This document shows, one piece after another, positions 6,615-8,177 of a stretch of 8,177 nt of DNA. The notes beneath the pieces are model-generated. The model was given only the letters and a program-made list of their open reading frames with translations. It made no database searches and was not told the DNA's origin. Positions within the stretch are counted from its first letter, which is position 1. Each line of letters opens with the position of its first letter. The position numbers and the translations under genes are program-made. Origin of the DNA: Gemmatimonas phototrophica (GTDB lineage Bacteria > Gemmatimonadota > Gemmatimonadetes > Gemmatimonadales > Gemmatimonadaceae); the NCBI GenBank assembly GCA_945870175.1, contig CAMBRJ010000109.1, positions 1-8,177 on the forward strand. Reading direction: 5' to 3'.

Positions 6615-7618
6615 CCCCAGAGCGCAGGACTCGGCGGTTGCATGACGCCGTCGGTAAACACGAAGGCGTGGTCGCGATCGCGCGCTTGCAGCAGCGGCCC
6701 ATCAAGATCCACGTAGCCGCAGCGCTGCCCCACGAGGAACCCCGGCGCCATACCCAGCGACGTGCCGCACATGTTGCCGACCATCAGCTGCAGTCCGTGC
6801 GCGAGGGCCTCATTCGACATCCTGAGGGCCTCGGTGAGACCGCCGCACTTGTCGAGCTTGATGTTGATGTACTGATAGCGCCCGAACAGATCGGCCAACG
6901 ACTCGCGATCGACGCAGGATTCATCGGCCGCGAGGGGCAGGGCGGCGTGCAGCCCGTCAAGCTGCGCATCTTCAAAGCGTGGAACCGGTTGCTCAACCAT
7001 CTCGACCCCGAGCGCGGCCAGCGGTGGCAGCACGCGCTCCAGCAGGTCGCGGGTCCAGGCCTGATTCGCATCGACCGCAATGCGCGCCGTGGGATGTTCC
7101 TCGCGCACCCATCGCACGACATCCACGTGGCGGTCGGCGTCGCACTTGATCTTGATCAGCGGATAGTGGCGGGCTGCCCGCGCTTTGCGGCGCGTATCGG
7201 ATTCGGTGCCGAGTCCGAGTGTGAAGACCGTGGTGAGCGGACGCAGCGGTGGCAGTGCGGCGTACCGCCAGGCCGGCGTGCCCGACTGCTTGGCGCGAAG
7301 ATCCCAGAGGGCGCAGTCGATGGCGTTGCGCGCGCCACCAGAGGGGAGCAACTCCTGCACAGCCTGCAGCGTGGCCTCGTTCACGATCGCGCCCGGTGCC
7401 GCCGCGATCACCAGCGGCAGCACGGACTCGATCTGCGCCTGCAGCATGTCCGGCGTTTCGCCGTCGTAGTCCACCCCTGCCGCTTCGGCGCGGCCCACGT
7501 TGCCCGCGCTATCGGTGAGGGTGAGCGTGACCAGCGAACTGGCGGTAATCACGCCACGCGCGATTTCGAAGGGCTCGATCAGATCCCACTTCTCGATGGC
7601 GACGGCGCTGGTGATCAT
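6611..7618 (-). CDS. Dipeptide epimerase (enolase superfamily, L-Ala-D/L-Glu epimerase-like)
   Basis: This enzyme inverts the alpha carbon of the second residue of a dipeptide, classically L-Ala-D-Glu from peptidoglycan turnover, in the cytoplasm. ATG 7618 gives 335 residues. The capping domain is N-terminal; the barrel carries the base KIK (K156, K158), metal ligands D183 (DANQAW), E209 (EQP) and D232 (ADES), and the opposite base K254 in NIKLDKCGG. Near the C-terminus D304-L-D306 (DLDGPLL) is the DxD that marks dipeptide epimerases by binding the substrate amino group, separating it from o-succinylbenzoate synthase and N-acylamino acid racemase. A GTG at 7630 in frame would overlap the upstream stop as GTGA and add four residues; GAG 5' of ATG 7618 is modest support for 7618. 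The upstream FmdB-like gene is 8 bases away, so they are probably coupled. The exact dipeptide preference is not readable from the sequence, and the family includes many non-Ala-Glu variants. Confidence 0.92.
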   Translation of the reverse strand: MITSAVAIEKWDLIEPFEIARGVITASSLVTLTLTDSAGNVGRAEAAGVDYDGETPDMLQAQIESVLPLVIAAAPGAIVNEATLQAVQELLPSGGARNAIDCALWDLRAKQSGTPAWRYAALPPLRPLTTVFTLGLGTESDTRRKARAARHYPLIKIKCDADRHVDVVRWVREEHPTARIAVDANQAWTRDLLERVLPPLAALGVEMVEQPVPRFEDAQLDGLHAALPLAADESCVDRESLADLFGRYQYINIKLDKCGGLTEALRMSNEALAHGLQLMVGNMCGTSLGMAPGFLVGQRCGYVDLDGPLLQARDRDHAFVFTDGVMQPPSPALWG

Positions 7619-7626
7619 CGAGTCGC

Positions 7627-7854
7627 TCACGACGCGCAGCCGCAGCGCGACCCGCAGCTGCCACCGCCGCGCATCGGGGTCGTTGCCGCCGTGCCGCTGA
7701 ACGTGGCGAGGCCACCCGAAAGCACACGTCGTACCGGCGCGCCGGTGTCGGGGTGCGCGGTGAGACAGGGCTCCGACATCGACTGGCGCAACTCGAAGGT
7801 TTGCGGAAAGTCGGCGTTGGATTGCGGGATGGTTTCGTACACGTAAACAGGCAT
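7627..7854 (-). CDS. Small FmdB-like protein with degenerate zinc ribbon
   Basis: A 75-residue protein that starts MPVYVYE, followed by FELRQSMSEPCLTAHPDTGAPVRRVLSGG (in part): the layout of FmdB-type zinc ribbons (MPxYEYxCxxCG...FE..QS...CPxCG..xRR.xS). The first CxxC is absent (TIPQSNADF) and the second is HPDTG, leaving only C30. Three more Cys sit at the C-terminus (C67, C71, C73 in SCGSRCGCAS), after a Gly/Ser-rich linker. The function is unknown; FmdB proteins were first linked to regulation of formamidase and amidase operons. ATG 7854 lacks a clear Shine-Dalgarno. Its TGA overlaps or lies 8 bases before the epimerase start, so the two are probably one transcript, hinting at a role with the epimerase or mere co-expression. 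Confidence 0.75.
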   Translation of the reverse strand: MPVYVYETIPQSNADFPQTFELRQSMSEPCLTAHPDTGAPVRRVLSGGLATFSGTAATTPMRGGGSCGSRCGCAS

Positions 7855-7955
7855 GGTCGAGTGGCCGGGCGGGGGAGAATGATCGCCGTATGCGTGGCAG
7901 GGGAGAAAATACGCGCGTGGACGGGATTTGGCGCGCGCTGACCTGGTAACCTTTG

Positions 7956-7971
7956 CCGTCGCCGGCGACGG
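7956..7971. repeat. 16-base perfect palindrome between the tRNA and the FmdB-like gene
   Basis: CCGTCGCCGGCGACGG is its own reverse complement (8-base half sites). It lies about 100 bases upstream of the FmdB-like start and 70 bases past the tRNA 3' end. There is no T-run on either side, so it is not an intrinsic terminator. An operator for the FmdB-like/epimerase operon, or a processing stem after the tRNA, are possible. In such GC-rich DNA some CG-rich palindromes arise by chance. Confidence 0.4.
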
Positions 7972-8040
7972 GGGGTCGAGGCACGCTGGTTTTCCGGTGG
8001 TCTTCGGTGCCTATCCGCGGCAACAGCCCGAGCACACTAA

Positions 8041-8122
8041 TGCGAACGCCCGGACTCGAACCGGGATGGTGTTCCCCGCCAGCTCCTACGGCTGGTGCGT
8101 CTACCAATTTCGCCACGTCCGC
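8041..8122 (-). tRNA. tRNA-Leu, anticodon UAG, with G at position 33
   Basis: A complete class II tRNA of 82 bases folds on the minus strand. The acceptor GCGGACG pairs with CGTTCGC (one G-U) with A73; the D-arm is GCG-AAATTGGTAGA-CGC; the anticodon stem CCAGC/GCTGG encloses CGTAGGA; the T-arm is CCCGG-TTCGAGT-CCGGG. The anticodon UAG reads leucine CUN codons, and the long variable loop and A73 fit leucine. No CCA is encoded. Position 33, almost always U, is G here. The variable arm GGGGAACACC pairs poorly. A TATGTT -10-like hexamer lies at 8141-8136, but no clear -35 is seen. Confidence 0.9.
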
Positions 8123-8177
8123 AGACTGCACGCACAACATAACTCCGGCGCTGCAACAACAGCGGGGGGCGTCGCCC

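Noticed and set aside
6530..7846. A 438-codon plus-strand open frame across the epimerase
   Set aside because: Antisense shadow of a protein with all enolase-superfamily catalytic residues; low complexity, rich in Arg, His and Gln.
7619..8140. N-terminal extension of the epimerase frame up to 8140
   Set aside because: The extension reads through the tRNA-Leu (VAKLVDAP...GSSPGV is the classic translation of a tRNA) and through the FmdB-like gene in another frame. The enzyme starts at 7618 or 7630.
8136..8162. A sigma-70-type promoter for the tRNA-Leu
   Set aside because: TATGTT is a fair -10, but at 15-18 bases upstream only poor -35 matches such as CTGTTG or GCTGTT occur. The element may lie partly outside the window or be weak.

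Overview
The window is GC-rich bacterial DNA. It most resembles the phylum Gemmatimonadota (Gemmatimonas-type). The reasons are a SusC/SusD outer-membrane uptake pair of the kind seen in Bacteroidota and Gemmatimonadota, carried on strongly GC-biased DNA with ordinary Shine-Dalgarno sites, next to a carotenoid gene. The assignment is inference; no ribosomal RNA or other marker gene is present.

Layout. From 1 to 586 (minus) lies the N-terminal two thirds of a phytoene synthase (CrtB), cut by the window edge. From 587 to 934 is a gene-free stretch holding the crtB leader, a tandem pair of TGT-N12-ACA-type dyads that resemble CrtJ/PpsR operators, and a strong intrinsic terminator. From 935 to 5228 (minus) is a two-gene susC-susD operon: a 1007-residue TonB-dependent transporter and its 418-residue surface lipoprotein. 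From 5229 to 5471 is a divergent intergenic region. From 5472 to 6614 (plus) is a monomeric sarcosine oxidase/N-methyl-amino-acid oxidase-type flavoenzyme. Its stop codon overlaps, tail to tail, the stop of a minus-strand enolase-superfamily dipeptide epimerase (6611-7618). That epimerase is preceded by a small Cys-poor FmdB-like protein (7627-7854), very probably in the same transcript. A class II tRNA-Leu (anticodon UAG) lies at 8041-8122 (minus) and has an unusual G at position 33.

How the genes may work together. SusC and SusD form an outer-membrane pump that captures an oligomeric nutrient and passes it to the periplasm. No glycan-degrading enzyme is nearby. The adjacent enzymes act on N-methyl amino acids and on dipeptides (the epimerase family handles L-Ala-D-Glu from peptidoglycan), so a peptide or murein-fragment substrate is a reasonable guess, but no operon links them. 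The phytoene synthase belongs to pigment synthesis and is separated from susCD by the terminator.

The most interesting items are the tandem PpsR/CrtJ-like sites upstream of crtB, the G33 tRNA-Leu with a weak variable arm, and the FmdB-like protein that lacks the usual zinc-ribbon cysteines. I found no CRISPR array, insertion sequence or novel defence system.
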